Assembly (NCBI RefSeq): GCF_000488275.1
Contig: NZ_KI530762.1
Coordinates: forward strand, 62,001 to 126,000
Source of the DNA: Acinetobacter brisouii CIP 110357
GTDB lineage: Bacteria; Pseudomonadota; Gammaproteobacteria; Pseudomonadales; Moraxellaceae
DNA length: 64,000 nucleotides
Reading direction: 5' to 3'
The notes beneath the pieces were generated by a model. It was given only the letters and a program-made list of their open reading frames with translations, searched no databases and had not been told where the DNA came from. Both the position numbers and the translations under genes were made by a program. The number at the start of each line of letters is the position of its first letter. Position 1 is the first letter of the stretch. Shown piece by piece: positions 1 through 13,585 of the stretch.

Positions 1-184
1 AATGCGTCTAAAAATTACAAAATGCTTTCGTTTAGTGCGTTAAAAATTGACGATTTTTGCTTTAAAAATGACAGTATCATGAAAATGATCATTAAAAATA
101 TTATTATAAAATAATGTCTTATTAAATTTTTTTAAAATTTTTAATTCCCTCTCTATTTTTTTAAAAAAAACTGATTTATATTTC

Positions 185-202
185 AACTTGTATATACAAG
201 TT
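185..202. promoter_or_regulatory. 18-bp perfect palindrome, candidate GntR/HutC-type operator
   Basis: The sequence AACTTGTATATACAAGTT is a perfect palindrome about 90 bases upstream of the gdh start, inside an AT-rich promoter-like stretch. Its core TGTATATACA has the TGTA-N2-TACA layout typical of HutC-subfamily GntR repressors, which control amino-acid catabolism genes. The palindrome is seen directly. The identity of the regulator is inferred, and no regulator gene lies in the window. Confidence 0.6.
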
Positions 203-291
203 TATACATATACAGGATGTAGAGAGAGTCATTTTGATGCGCTCTTTGTAGAACTTAAAGCAACGGTAGCGAGTAAATACACGTGGGAAAT

Positions 292-1623
292 ATGATTTCA
301 GAACAGCTCAAGGCTGAAGCAAACCACAACAAACAGGATTTTGCCGTGGAGACTCATCTCTCTTACGCGCAGCAAAATAACAGTGCATGGATGACTTATC
401 TGGCACAGATTGAACGGGTCAAGCCATTTCTTGGCGACCTCACCCAATATATTGATACCTTAAAAAATCCAAAGCGTGCGCTGATTGTGGATGTGCCTGT
501 GGTGATGGATGACGGTTCAATTCGTCATTTTGAAGGCTATCGGGTACAACACAACTTGTCACGTGGGCCAGGCAAGGGCGGGATTCGTTTTCATCCCAAT
601 GTAGACCTCAATGAAGTCATGGCCTTGTCGGCATGGATGACCATTAAAACCGCTGTACTGAATTTGCCTTTCGGCGGTGCCAAAGGCGGTATTCGCGTTG
701 ATCCACGTCAGTTGTCCGATGCTGAGCTTGAACGTTTAACCCGCCGTTATACCAGTGAAGTCAGCCATATTATTGGCCCGCAAAAAGACATTCCTGCGCC
801 TGATGTTGGCACCAATCCGCGCGTCATGGCTTGGGTTATGGACACTTATTCGATTGAACAAGGGCATACCGTGACAGGTGTGGTGACAGGTAAACCTGTA
901 CATCTGGGTGGTTCACTTGGACGAGTGAAAGCCACAGGACGCGGTGTGTTTGTGACAGGTTGTCAGATTGCACAGAAAATTGGTCTGCCTATTGCGGGCA
1001 GTCGTGTCGCTGTACAAGGCTTTGGTAATGTTGGCAGTGAAGCGGCGATTTTGTTTGCTGAAACTGGTGCGAAAGTGGTGTGTGTACAAGACCACACGGG
1101 CACAATTTTCAATGAAGCAGGTTTAAATACTCAAGCTTTACAACAGCATGTGCAGCAGCATGGTGGCGTGGCAGGTTTTGCCGATGCGACTGAAATTGAA
1201 GCAGAAGCATTTTGGGATGTTCAGGCCGAGATCCTAATTCCGGCGGCACTCGAAGGGCAAATTACCGCAGAACGCGCAGAAAAATTACAGGCGCGTTTGG
1301 TGCTCGAAGGGGCAAATGGCCCAACCTACCCAGAAGCGGATGATATTTTGCATCGTCGTGGTGTGATTGTGGTGCCTGATGTGATCTGTAATGCAGGCGG
1401 TGTCACGGTGAGTTACTTTGAGTGGGTGCAGGACATGTCGAGCTTCTTCTGGAGTGAAACCGAAATTAACCAGCGTCTGGACACCATCATGCGTGATGCC
1501 GTTGCCGATGTCTGGAACAAGGCACAAGAAAAGAACTGCAACTTGCGTACCTCAGCCTATATTTTGGCGTGTGAACGTATTTTGATGGCACGCAAGGAAC
1601 GCGGTATTTACCCAGGAAAATAA
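292..1623 (+). CDS. gdhA: Glu/Leu/Phe/Val family dehydrogenase, probable glutamate dehydrogenase
   Basis: This enzyme oxidatively deaminates glutamate to 2-oxoglutarate and ammonia with NAD(P). The 443-residue protein carries the substrate-binding lysine in GPGKGG (Lys95), the catalytic lysine in PFGGAKGG (Lys131) and a C-terminal Rossmann domain with GFGNVGS. ATG 292 is preferred over the in-frame GTG at 283 because GGGA precedes it closely. It is the first gene of the arginine succinyltransferase operon and disposes of the glutamate that pathway makes. A 232-base structured spacer separates it from astC. Leucine or phenylalanine as substrate cannot be excluded from sequence alone. Confidence 0.92.
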   Translation: MISEQLKAEANHNKQDFAVETHLSYAQQNNSAWMTYLAQIERVKPFLGDLTQYIDTLKNPKRALIVDVPVVMDDGSIRHFEGYRVQHNLSRGPGKGGIRFHPNVDLNEVMALSAWMTIKTAVLNLPFGGAKGGIRVDPRQLSDAELERLTRRYTSEVSHIIGPQKDIPAPDVGTNPRVMAWVMDTYSIEQGHTVTGVVTGKPVHLGGSLGRVKATGRGVFVTGCQIAQKIGLPIAGSRVAVQGFGNVGSEAAILFAETGAKVVCVQDHTGTIFNEAGLNTQALQQHVQQHGGVAGFADATEIEAEAFWDVQAEILIPAALEGQITAERAEKLQARLVLEGANGPTYPEADDILHRRGVIVVPDVICNAGGVTVSYFEWVQDMSSFFWSETEINQRLDTIMRDAVADVWNKAQEKNCNLRTSAYILACERILMARKERGIYPGK

Positions 1624-1712
1624 TTCACGACGAACTGTGCCTGAGTGGTGCAATCCACAAATTTTCTCAGTTTAAAGTAGGGGTGAAAATTTCCCCCTAT
1701 GCATCATCTGAT

Positions 1713-1775
1713 GGCAAGCTCACTTGCCTTCAGACCTCTATGAACAGGGCACTAAACGGTTTAGTCCCACATAGA
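1713..1775 (+). ncRNA. Two adjacent RNA hairpins between gdh and astC
   Basis: The first hairpin pairs GGCAAG (1713-1718) with CTTGCC (1723-1728). The second is longer. It pairs TCTATG (1737-1742) with CATAGA (1770-1775), GGG (1747-1749) with CCC (1766-1768), and ACTAAAC (1751-1757) with GTTTAGT (1759-1765). No T-run follows, so neither looks like an ordinary terminator. They may be mRNA processing or stability elements, or an attenuator in the astC leader. Function is unknown. Confidence 0.45.
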
Positions 1776-1822
1776 ACAAACGCGACACAATGCTGCCGTG
1801 ACTTGTTTGGTGCATAAAATGA

Positions 1823-3070
<1,248 letters not shown>

Positions 3071-3082
3071 GGATATTGCCCC

Positions 3083-5588
<2,506 letters not shown>

Positions 5589-5610
5589 GCCACGGAAATT
5601 GGAGAAGAAA

Positions 5611-6954
5611 ATGTTAGGTTACGAAGTCAATTTTGATGGTTTAGTTGGCCCCACCCACCACTATGCAGGTTTGTCGTTTGGCAATGAAGCCTCAACCAAA
5701 CACCGCAATCTGGTATCCAACCCGAAACTTGCAGCTAAGCAAGGGTTAGCAAAAATGAAAGCCCTCAGTGATTTGGGCTTGAAGCAAGGCGTGTTGGTGC
5801 CACATGAGCGCCCGCATTTGCCAATGTTACGCAAACTCGGTTTCCGTGGTGATGATGCCAGCGTACTGGCACAGGCGATGCAGTACGCACCGCAATTACT
5901 CTCGTCACTCAGTTCAGCATCCTGTATGTGGACAGCCAATGCAGCAACCGTGTCACCATCTGCCGACAGTGCTGATGGTCGGGTGCATTTTACCGCAGCC
6001 AACCTGAACAACAAGTTTCACCGTTCGATTGAAGCCGACACCACCTCGCAGGTTTTAAAGGCGATCTTCCGTGACGAGCAGCATTTCGCGCATCATGCAG
6101 CGTTGCCACAAGTGGCACTGTTTGGTGATGAAGGCGCAGCCAACCACAACCGTTTGGGGGGTAGCTATGCCGAGCGCAGTGTGCAGGTGTTTGTGTATGG
6201 ACAGCAGCATTTCAATGGTGAAGCAGGGCCAAAACGCTATCCAGCGCGTCAAACCCGTGAAGCCAGTGAAGCGATTGCCCGTTTGCATCAGTTGGATGCT
6301 GCGCACACCGTCTTTGTGCAGCAACATCCTGACGTGATTGATCAGGGCGTTTTCCATAATGACGTGATCGCGGTGAGTAACCAGCAAGTATTGTTCCACC
6401 ATCAACAGGCATTTTTACATCAGGCTCAAGCCCTCGATGAAATCCGCCGCAAAATGGCCACCATCGAGCAAGAACTGATTGCGATTGAAGTGCCGACTCA
6501 GCGGGTTTCGGTGGATGATGCGGTCGTGACGTATCTGTTTAACAGTCAGATTTTGACCCGTCCTGATGGTGGTATGAGCATTGTCGTGCCTGAAGAATCC
6601 CGCAAAAATGCGGCAGTTTGGGGCTATCTGAATGACATGATTCAAATGGGCACCCCGATTGATGAGATTAAGGTGTTTGACCTGCGCGAAAGTATGCAAA
6701 ACGGTGGCGGTCCTGCATGCCTACGTTTACGCGTTGCTTTGAATGAACAGGAATTACAAGCGGTTAATCCGAAAGTATTGATGAATGAGCAGCTATTTGG
6801 CGCATTGAATCAATGGGTGGATCGTCATTACCGTGACCGTTTAACTCAAGCCGATCTGGTCGATCCTCAGTTATTGATCGAAAGCCGTCAGGCACTGGAT
6901 GAGCTAACTGTGTTGATGAATTTAGGTTCGATCTACCCGTTCCAACAAATTTAG
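5611..6954 (+). CDS. astB: N-succinylarginine dihydrolase
   Basis: It hydrolyses N2-succinylarginine to succinylornithine, releasing two ammonia and CO2. This is an amidinotransferase-fold enzyme of 447 residues, the same length as the E. coli protein. The N-terminus [20 protein letters not shown] is diagnostic, and the catalytic cysteine sits in [10 protein letters not shown] (Cys370). ATG 5611 is chosen over an in-frame TTG at 5599 because GGAGAAG (5601-5607) precedes it at normal spacing. It lies 22 bases after the astD stop. Confidence 0.96.
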   Translation: MLGYEVNFDGLVGPTHHYAGLSFGNEASTKHRNLVSNPKLAAKQGLAKMKALSDLGLKQGVLVPHERPHLPMLRKLGFRGDDASVLAQAMQYAPQLLSSLSSASCMWTANAATVSPSADSADGRVHFTAANLNNKFHRSIEADTTSQVLKAIFRDEQHFAHHAALPQVALFGDEGAANHNRLGGSYAERSVQVFVYGQQHFNGEAGPKRYPARQTREASEAIARLHQLDAAHTVFVQQHPDVIDQGVFHNDVIAVSNQQVLFHHQQAFLHQAQALDEIRRKMATIEQELIAIEVPTQRVSVDDAVVTYLFNSQILTRPDGGMSIVVPEESRKNAAVWGYLNDMIQMGTPIDEIKVFDLRESMQNGGGPACLRLRVALNEQELQAVNPKVLMNEQLFGALNQWVDRHYRDRLTQADLVDPQLLIESRQALDELTVLMNLGSIYPFQQI

Positions 6955-6965
6955 GAGGGGCAGTG

Positions 6966-7949
6966 ATGCAGGATTTCTTGGCGATGACGCTCAGTGGTCA
7001 ATTCCCTGAGCCACAGCAGGGGCAGCAACACGGTTTTGCTTGGCACTGGCTGGCAGAAGGGGTACTGGAACTCACTCCAGTGCAGGACTATCACAAGGTG
7101 GTGGTACTTTCGGCTGGTATTCATGGCAATGAAACTGCACCGATTGAATTGCTCAATCAACTGTGTGCCGATCTATTCGCTGGAAAACTGGTGTTACAAG
7201 TCCGCTTGCTGATCATTTTCGGTAATCCTGAAGCCATGCGTCAGGGACAGCGCTACCTGAATGCTGACCTGAACCGCATGTTTATGGGTGGGGTCAGTGA
7301 GTTTACAGAAAGCGCTGAAACTGCACGTGCCAAAGGCTTGGAGCAACTGGTGCAGCAATTTATGCAGCACAGTGACCCGCAGGCGATCCGTCTGCACTAT
7401 GACTTGCACACTGCCATTCGCGCATCACGATTCCCGACCTTTGGTTTGCTGCCATATAAAAGTGAACCTTTCGATCCTGAATTTTTAAGCTCGCTAGAGG
7501 CCGCCGATCTGGATGCCTTGGTTCATCACCAAAGCCTTGGACGCACCTTTAGCCAGTTGACCGCAGAAACCTGCCAAGCCTCTAGCTGCACGCTGGAGCT
7601 AGGCAAAGCCTTGCCATTTGGCTGCAACGACCTGAGTCAGTTTCAGGCAACTGACACCATGTTGCGCAGTGTAGTGGCAAATCAACCTTTACCACCACGT
7701 GGTAAGACCAGTGCGATGCGTCAGTTTCAGGTGCAGTATTCACTGCTCAAGCAACATGACGACTTCAAGCTGTATCTCAGTGATGATGCCCCGAATTTTA
7801 CCGTGTTCGAGCAGGGAGAGCTATTGTGTACCCAGCAACAGCAGGAAACGCGGGTGCAGCACACACAAGAATGGATTTTATTTCCCAACCCGAACGTACA
7901 AAAAGGATTACGTGCAGGGCTGATGCTGACAGAAGACACAGGCGCTTAG
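6966..7949 (+). CDS. astE: Succinylglutamate desuccinylase
   Basis: A zinc carboxypeptidase-like enzyme that splits N-succinylglutamate into succinate and glutamate, the last AST step. The zinc-binding motif HGNET lies near residue 52, the DLHTAIR histidine segment near residue 145 and the catalytic glutamate region TLELGKALPFG near residue 206. A strong GGAGGGG (6954-6960) overlaps the astB stop. GTG at 6963 and ATG at 6966 are both possible starts, and the ATG has better spacing. Confidence 0.95.
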   Translation: MQDFLAMTLSGQFPEPQQGQQHGFAWHWLAEGVLELTPVQDYHKVVVLSAGIHGNETAPIELLNQLCADLFAGKLVLQVRLLIIFGNPEAMRQGQRYLNADLNRMFMGGVSEFTESAETARAKGLEQLVQQFMQHSDPQAIRLHYDLHTAIRASRFPTFGLLPYKSEPFDPEFLSSLEAADLDALVHHQSLGRTFSQLTAETCQASSCTLELGKALPFGCNDLSQFQATDTMLRSVVANQPLPPRGKTSAMRQFQVQYSLLKQHDDFKLYLSDDAPNFTVFEQGELLCTQQQQETRVQHTQEWILFPNPNVQKGLRAGLMLTEDTGA

Positions 7950-8025
7950 CACCCAAAGCTTCCGTCACAGCAGAAATGAAAAGGACTGACAGTTAATTAC
8001 AGCGCAATGCTGGCTAGGAGTGGCG

Positions 8026-9504
8026 ATGAATCGGGAACATAAAGAGACTCACGCATTAATGGGGGATGGTGATCTGTTGGGTCATCATCATATGGAGCAG
8101 GAACCGCAACTTGACCGCGCATTAAGCAATCGGCATATCCAGTTGATTGCCATTGGCGGTGCGATTGGTACGGGACTGTTCATGGGGTCAGGTCAGACCA
8201 TTGCTTCTTCGGGAACCTCGGTTTTACTGACCTATATGATCGTTGGTTTTTTCTTCTTTTTTGTCATGCGTGCCATGGGAGAATTGTTACTCTCCAACAC
8301 CAGCTATAAATCGTTTGTGGATTTTGCAACGGCGTATTTAGGGCCATGGGCGGGCTTCTTTCTGGGCTGGTCATACTGGCTGGGCTGGGTGGTGACCGCG
8401 ATTGCCGATATTATTGCCATAGGCGGTTATATGCAGTTCTGGTATCCCGACTTGCCTGTGTGGTTGCCTGCCTTGGCTACGATTGGCATTTTAACCACAC
8501 TGAATTTGCTGACCGTGAAAATGTTTGGTGAAACCGAATTCTGGTTTTCCATGATTAAGATTGTAGCGATTATTGCCTTTTTGATTTTGGGTATTAGTCT
8601 GGTCAGCATCGGTTTTGTATCGCCAAGTGGTGTTAAGGCATCCTTTAAGCACATTACCGATCCAGCCTCGTTTTTACCGCATGGCATTACAGGCTTTCTA
8701 AGTGGTTTTCAAATGGCCGTATTTGCTTTTTTGGGTATCGAACTGGTCGGGACAACTGCCGCAGAAACCAAAAATCCTGAAAAATCATTACCAAAAGCCA
8801 TTAACTCGATTCCTTGGCGTATTCTGTTGTTTTACATTGGCGCCTTGCTGGTGATTATTTCGGTGATGTCATGGCAGCATGTTGACCCGAACCAAAGTCC
8901 TTTTGTGGCGCTGTTTAAACTGGTCGGGTTGACCGCTGCTGCTGCTGTGGTGAACTTTGTGGTGCTGACTTCTGCCATGTCTTCGGCAAACAGCGGAATC
9001 TTTGCCACCAGCCGTATGCTGTATGGTTTGGCGGTTGAGCAGGATGCGCCACAGCGTTTTACCCGATTGTCCAAAGGTAAAGTCCCTGTTCAAGCGATTT
9101 TGTGTTCGATGGGCTGTGTGGTGGCTGGTACCATGATTTTATTTATTACACCAAATGTCATGTCAGCATTTAATATTGTGACCGCATTTACCTCGATTTT
9201 AACTGTGTTTGCCTTTGGTATGATCTTGCTATCGTATTTGGCTTACCGTAAACAGCGTCCTGATTTACATGCACAATCAGTCTATAAAATGCCTGCGGGG
9301 ATTTTTATGAGCTGGGCAGGCATCGCGTTTATGGTATTTGTGGTGGTGATTTTGTGTCTCGATCATGACACCCGCATTTCATTGTTTGCCTCACCGATTT
9401 GGTTTATCGGGTTATTTATTGCCTACAAATACCGCAGTAACCGCGACCCAGAACGCACTTGGGTGCTAGAACGTGGACGCCGTATTGAGCCAGAGTCAGA
9501 CTAA
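8026..9504 (+). CDS. APC-family amino acid permease, CycA-like
   Basis: An inner-membrane amino acid:proton symporter of 492 residues with about 12 predicted hydrophobic segments. The N-terminus NRHIQLIAIGGAIGTGLFMG and the GTTAAETKNPEKSLPKAINS segment are hallmarks of the AAT group. The overall sequence runs close to the D-serine/D-alanine/glycine permease CycA. Because it follows astE and precedes the operon terminator, arginine or another AST-linked amino acid may be the real substrate; that is inference. ATG 8026 follows TAGGAG at 8015-8020 and is preferred over GTG 8020. Confidence 0.85.
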   Translation: MNREHKETHALMGDGDLLGHHHMEQEPQLDRALSNRHIQLIAIGGAIGTGLFMGSGQTIASSGTSVLLTYMIVGFFFFFVMRAMGELLLSNTSYKSFVDFATAYLGPWAGFFLGWSYWLGWVVTAIADIIAIGGYMQFWYPDLPVWLPALATIGILTTLNLLTVKMFGETEFWFSMIKIVAIIAFLILGISLVSIGFVSPSGVKASFKHITDPASFLPHGITGFLSGFQMAVFAFLGIELVGTTAAETKNPEKSLPKAINSIPWRILLFYIGALLVIISVMSWQHVDPNQSPFVALFKLVGLTAAAAVVNFVVLTSAMSSANSGIFATSRMLYGLAVEQDAPQRFTRLSKGKVPVQAILCSMGCVVAGTMILFITPNVMSAFNIVTAFTSILTVFAFGMILLSYLAYRKQRPDLHAQSVYKMPAGIFMSWAGIAFMVFVVVILCLDHDTRISLFASPIWFIGLFIAYKYRSNRDPERTWVLERGRRIEPESD

Positions 9505-9708
9505 GCCATAAAAATTGCACCTGCCTTGCTTCATGAGCGTAGGCAGTTGCTTAAACCAAAAAATAGACTTCTTTGCTCATTTTTACCCTCATTGTGTGTC
9601 TTCTATAACGAGAAACAACAAGGATGGGTGCAAGACATTGCTTCATGAAACATCACTGCCTTCAACCTGAACGCTGTATTTGATGAATTTAAGATATATC
9701 TCCCCATA

Positions 9709-9746
9709 CCCTCAAAGGTTCAATCCTTTGAGGGTTTGTTTTTTTA
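9709..9746 (+). terminator. Rho-independent terminator of the ast operon
   Basis: CCCTCAAAGG (9709-9718) pairs perfectly with CCTTTGAGGG (9725-9734) and is followed by a T-rich tract. It lies about 200 bases beyond the permease gene and closes the gdh-ast transcription unit. Confidence 0.85.
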
Positions 9747-9911
9747 TGCAAGATTCGTTGGGGGGAAGACTGATCTGTGATATAAATAAAATCGCTATTG
9801 ATAATTAAAGTCTATATAAAGTGTTGTTTTTATATAAAGATTTGGCATTAAAAATGCAAAAGAGCTTATTTTATTTAGACATCAAACTCAGAACATAACA
9901 AAAGGTGTGTG
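9747..9911. promoter_or_regulatory. AT-rich promoter region of the ter cluster
   Basis: Together with the spacer before it (9505-9708, where no gene was seen) this region has no plausible coding frame. It contains two copies of TATATAAAG about 20 bases apart (near 9812 and 9831) and a small GCATT/AATGC hairpin before the terA ribosome site AAAGGTG. The promoter assignment is inferred from position and composition. Confidence 0.4.
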
Positions 9912-11186
9912 ATGCAACTTATCGCAGGTGCAAATACGGTTTTACCTACTCCGTCAGTCGAACTCGTGATTCGAGCGCGTGTTCCCCAAGCCATAGATTT
10001 AGATATTACCGCGTATTTACTGGAACAGACCACGCAAAAAGTCCGTGGTGATACTGACATGATTTTCTATGGGCAAACCCACACCCCAAACCAAAGTATT
10101 CAGTTATTTGAGTCGAGTAGCCAACCTGACTATTTAACCCGAATCCGAATCAATACTGCACAGCTTGATAGTGCGATTGGCAAAATTGCGATTTGCGCCA
10201 CGCTGAGTGAGCCTGCGCATATTCGGGACTTGCAGCAACTCAGTATCGATTTACTCAGCGATGGTCATGTAGTTGCAACATCCGAGATCAATACTCAGAG
10301 CAAAACCGAAAAGGCGCTGATTTTGGCGGAAGTCTATAACCACAATGGTCGCTGGAAATACCGTTTTGTCGATCAGGGCTTTAACGGTGGGTTAAAACCT
10401 TTGGCGGAAAACTTTGGTGTGGAAGTGGCTGAGCCATCTGCTGCCCCACCGCAACCACAGCCGAGTCCGAGCGTTGCGCCGCCAATTACAAGCAGCAATG
10501 CAAATATTTTTGGTCAGCCTGTCAGCTCGACAACGGCATCGCCAAATTCCCAACCTGTACCGCCACCGAGTTCGATCAACCTGTCCAAGATTCGTTTAGA
10601 CAAGCCCAATTCATCGATTAACCTCACCAAATATAATGGTTCGTTTGGCAAGATTCAGGTGAATTTGAACTGGAATCGTTCAGGCGGCGATCGTGGCAAG
10701 AGTTTCTTTCGCAAGCTCAGTGCATCGCAGTCGGTGGATTTAGACTTGGGTGCCATGATCGAGATGCAAAATGGTGCAACTCATATTGTTCAGGCGCTTG
10801 GCAATCGTTTTGGCAGTTATGAAAAATCGCCTTATATCGAGTTACAAGGCGATGACCGCACAGGTTCATCCTTAAACGGTGAAAACCTGTGGATCAATGG
10901 TGAACATTGGGATCAGATTAAACGCATTGTTATTTATACATATATTTACGAAGGTGCAGCAAACTGGGCGGCAACCGATGCTATTGTAAATATGCAGCTT
11001 CCCAATCAGCCACCGATTGAAGTGCCTGTCAATGAAGGCGGTTACCTCAGTACCTGTGCAATTGTGGAATTAAAAAATGTGGGTGGACAAATTCAGGCCA
11101 ACCGCCAAGTGCAATATTTTGATGACCAACAAAAGCTCGATGAACATTATGGTTTTGGTTTTAGATGGACAGTCGGGCGTAAATAG
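9912..11186 (+). CDS. terA: TerA-like tellurium resistance protein, two TerD-type domains
   Basis: A 424-residue cytoplasmic protein of the ter stress system. The N-terminal TerD-like domain (about 1-175) has [11 protein letters not shown] proline/serine-rich linker follows (about 175-225). The C-terminal TerA-type domain contains [21 protein letters not shown] and the characteristic ending [10 protein letters not shown]. The N-terminal domain lacks the usual GDNRTG calcium loop, while the C-terminal one keeps GDDRTG. ATG 9912 follows AAAGGTG; a GTG at 9909 is also in frame. First gene of a seven-gene run. Confidence 0.88.
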   Translation: MQLIAGANTVLPTPSVELVIRARVPQAIDLDITAYLLEQTTQKVRGDTDMIFYGQTHTPNQSIQLFESSSQPDYLTRIRINTAQLDSAIGKIAICATLSEPAHIRDLQQLSIDLLSDGHVVATSEINTQSKTEKALILAEVYNHNGRWKYRFVDQGFNGGLKPLAENFGVEVAEPSAAPPQPQPSPSVAPPITSSNANIFGQPVSSTTASPNSQPVPPPSSINLSKIRLDKPNSSINLTKYNGSFGKIQVNLNWNRSGGDRGKSFFRKLSASQSVDLDLGAMIEMQNGATHIVQALGNRFGSYEKSPYIELQGDDRTGSSLNGENLWINGEHWDQIKRIVIYTYIYEGAANWAATDAIVNMQLPNQPPIEVPVNEGGYLSTCAIVELKNVGGQIQANRQVQYFDDQQKLDEHYGFGFRWTVGRK

Positions 11187-11209
11187 TTGAAATAAGAGGA
11201 AACAATAAA

Positions 11210-11785
11210 ATGGCAATTACTTTAAATAAAGGCGGCAATCTTTCACTCAGCAAGACTGATCCGTCATTAACCCAAGTTTTAGTGGGTTTAGGCTGGGATG
11301 CGCGTGCAACTGATGGCGTCGATTTCGATTTGGACGCATCTGCATTTTTATTGGGCGCGAACGATAAAGTTCGTGGAGAACACGATTTTATTTTTTATAA
11401 CCAGCCACGCTCACCAGAAGGTTCAGTCGAACATACAGGGGATAACCGTACAGGTGCAGGCGATGGCGATGATGAAAGCCTGAAAATTGATTTGACGCGT
11501 TTACCTGCTGATGTGCAAAAAATCATTTTCACTGTCACCATTCATGATGCTGAAGCGCGTCGCCAAAACTTTGGTCAGGTGCAAAATGCCTTTATCCGCA
11601 TCGTAAATAATACTTCACAACATGAAATCGTACGTTTTGATTTAAACGAAGACTATTCGACTGAAACTGCGATGGTGTTTGGTGAATTGTATCGCCACAA
11701 CGGTGAATGGAAATTCCGCGCAGTAGGACAGGGTTATGCGGGTGGGCTGCGCATGATGTGCCATCAATATGGTATCAATATCTAA
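11210..11785 (+). CDS. terD: TerD family tellurium resistance protein
   Basis: A 191-residue single TerD domain. It has the N-terminal [16 protein letters not shown], the calcium-binding segments [11 protein letters not shown] and [14 protein letters not shown], and the C-terminal [24 protein letters not shown]. It is collinear with plasmid-borne TerD. TerD proteins bind calcium and are needed for tellurite resistance and phage or colicin tolerance; the exact biochemical role is unsettled. AGAGGAA precedes the start, and the gene is 23 bases after terA. Confidence 0.94.
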   Translation: MAITLNKGGNLSLSKTDPSLTQVLVGLGWDARATDGVDFDLDASAFLLGANDKVRGEHDFIFYNQPRSPEGSVEHTGDNRTGAGDGDDESLKIDLTRLPADVQKIIFTVTIHDAEARRQNFGQVQNAFIRIVNNTSQHEIVRFDLNEDYSTETAMVFGELYRHNGEWKFRAVGQGYAGGLRMMCHQYGINI

Positions 11786-11798
11786 CTGAGCAGGTTCG

Positions 11799-12878
11799 GT
11801 GAAACATTTTCGTTTTTCGATCATTTTCAGCATCGTCTGTCTTGCGCTGTCTGCCTACTGGGGCTTTACCCACGGGGCAGACGCTGGGCTGATGACCATG
11901 CTCAAAGCCCTTGCGATCACGGGGATTTTAGCCGTGATGGAAGTTTCACTGTCGTTTGACAATGCGGTAGTGAATGCTTCGGTACTCAAAACATGGAACC
12001 AGTTCTGGCGCACCTTGTTTTTAACCGCTGGGATTATTGTTGCCGTATTTGGTATGCGTTTGTTATTCCCATTGTTAATTGTGGGGGTGACGGCGGATAT
12101 GAGCATTGTTGATGTTGCTCAACTGGCACTGAATGACCCGAAAAGTTACTCTGCAAAACTCTTGGCACATCATCCTGAAATTTCAGCTTTTGGCGGTATG
12201 TTCTTGCTGCTCGTGTTCTTAAACTTCTTGTTTGATGATGAAAAAGACTCACACTGGTTTCACTGGTTAGAGTCCAAACTCGCCAATTTAGCCAGTATTC
12301 CTGCGATTTCGGTATTTTTGGCACTGATTTCACTGTTGGTGATGGCGCATTTTGTTGATGCAGACACCAGACTGGCCGTGATGGTGTCAGGGATCTGGGG
12401 TATTGTGGTTTATATTGGCGTGCAGGTGATTGGTCACTTGCTCGAAAGTAGTGATGCAGATGACGAAGAAAGTGAAAATCATCCGCAAGGTGCATCGATA
12501 GGTGACACGGTTGCAACCGTAGCAAAAGCTGGCATCGGCGGTTTTTTATATCTGGAAGTTCTCGATGCTTCGTTTAGTTTTGATGGCGTGATTGGGGCAT
12601 TTGCAATTACCAACGATGTGGTGATTATTATGCTCGGTTTGGCAATCGGTGCGATGTTTGTACGGTCTATGACCGTCTTCTTGGTTGAAAAAGGCACATT
12701 AGATGCCTATATATTCCTAGAGCATGGTGCGCATTATGCAATTGGTGCACTGGCATTGATTATGCTTGCCAGTGGTACGGGTGTGCATGTGCCTGAAGTG
12801 GTCACTGGTCTTATTGGGATTGCCTTTATTGTTTGGGCAGTTCTGTCTTCGATCTCTTATAGTAAAAAACAACATTAA
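11799..12878 (+). CDS. DUF475 integral membrane protein, TerC-like position
   Basis: A 359-residue inner-membrane protein with many hydrophobic segments. It has two related motifs, MEVSLSFDNAVVNASV near residue 47 and LEVLDASFSFDGVIGAFAIT near residue 255, that look like inverted-repeat halves of the LysE/TerC superfamily. A hydrophilic acidic loop (about 217-235) separates the halves. It takes the place of TerC between terD and terE. The start appears to be GTG 11799, 13 bases after terD, matching the ATG start of a close paralogue at 30027. Metal export is plausible but not shown. Confidence 0.85.
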   Translation: MKHFRFSIIFSIVCLALSAYWGFTHGADAGLMTMLKALAITGILAVMEVSLSFDNAVVNASVLKTWNQFWRTLFLTAGIIVAVFGMRLLFPLLIVGVTADMSIVDVAQLALNDPKSYSAKLLAHHPEISAFGGMFLLLVFLNFLFDDEKDSHWFHWLESKLANLASIPAISVFLALISLLVMAHFVDADTRLAVMVSGIWGIVVYIGVQVIGHLLESSDADDEESENHPQGASIGDTVATVAKAGIGGFLYLEVLDASFSFDGVIGAFAITNDVVIIMLGLAIGAMFVRSMTVFLVEKGTLDAYIFLEHGAHYAIGALALIMLASGTGVHVPEVVTGLIGIAFIVWAVLSSISYSKKQH

Positions 12879-12911
12879 TTTAATTTGATACAGCAGAAGG
12901 AAATTTAAATC

Positions 12912-13490
12912 ATGGCAATTAACTTGTCTAAAGGCGGCAACATCAACTTATCTAAAACTGCACCGAGCATGAACCTTGTCGATCTTGGTTTAGGCTGGAA
13001 CCCGCGTGTGACCGATGGTAAGGCATTTGACCTTGATGCTGTGGCATTTCTTGTCAGTGAAAATGGTAAAGTGCGCCGTGATAGCGACTTCATTTTCTTT
13101 AACCAGAAACAGTCAGACTGTGGTTCAGTTATCCATAAAGGCGATAACCGTACAGGTGAAGGCGATGGTGATGATGAAACTGTATCTGTTAATTTAGCCA
13201 AAGTTCCAGCGGACGTGGCAAAAGTAATTTTTGCGGTCAACATTCACGAAGGTCAGCAAAACGGTCAAAACTTTGGTCAGGTCGATCGCGCTTATATCCG
13301 CGTGTTAAACAAAGACAATGCCAATGAAGAAGTGGCACGTTTTGACTTGTCAGAAGATGGCAGCACTGAAACTGCGATGATCTTTGGTGAATTGTACCGT
13401 CACAACGGTGAGTGGAAATTTAAAGCCGTTGGTCAAGGTTTCAATGGTGGCTTGGGCACATTGGCTGCCAGCTATGGCGTCGCTGTATAA
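12912..13490 (+). CDS. terE: TerD-domain protein, TerE-like
   Basis: A 192-residue TerD-domain protein with [28 protein letters not shown] and [14 protein letters not shown], ending [15 protein letters not shown]. The wording [19 protein letters not shown] and the overall match favour TerE over TerD. AGAAGG precedes the ATG. A long stem-loop follows the stop. Confidence 0.9.
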   Translation: MAINLSKGGNINLSKTAPSMNLVDLGLGWNPRVTDGKAFDLDAVAFLVSENGKVRRDSDFIFFNQKQSDCGSVIHKGDNRTGEGDGDDETVSVNLAKVPADVAKVIFAVNIHEGQQNGQNFGQVDRAYIRVLNKDNANEEVARFDLSEDGSTETAMIFGELYRHNGEWKFKAVGQGFNGGLGTLAASYGVAV

Positions 13491-13497
13491 ACTGTCA

Positions 13498-13527
13498 AAG
13501 TGCTAAAAGAGTAATCTTTTAGCACTT
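13498..13527 (+). terminator. Stem-loop between terE and terF, possible attenuator
   Basis: AAGTGCTAAAAGA (13498-13510) pairs perfectly over 13 bases with TCTTTTAGCACTT (13515-13527), with a four-base loop. No T-run follows, so termination may be partial, or this may be a processing or stability hairpin. The arm sequence AAGTGCTAA recurs at about 13558, just before terF. Confidence 0.5.
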
Positions 13528-13585
13528 GAAAAATTGTTTGCAAATCAGCTGTTTTTCAAGTGCTAATCGACAAGAATCTATTCAC

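Noticed and set aside
9780..9830. OxyR-like ATAG/CTAT spacing in the ter promoter
   Set aside because: Only partial half-sites match in a very AT-rich stretch, where such matches arise by chance.
13498..13527. Full terminator splitting the ter cluster after terE
   Set aside because: The stem is strong but no T-run follows, and the downstream genes continue the same functional set, so it is listed only as a possible attenuator.
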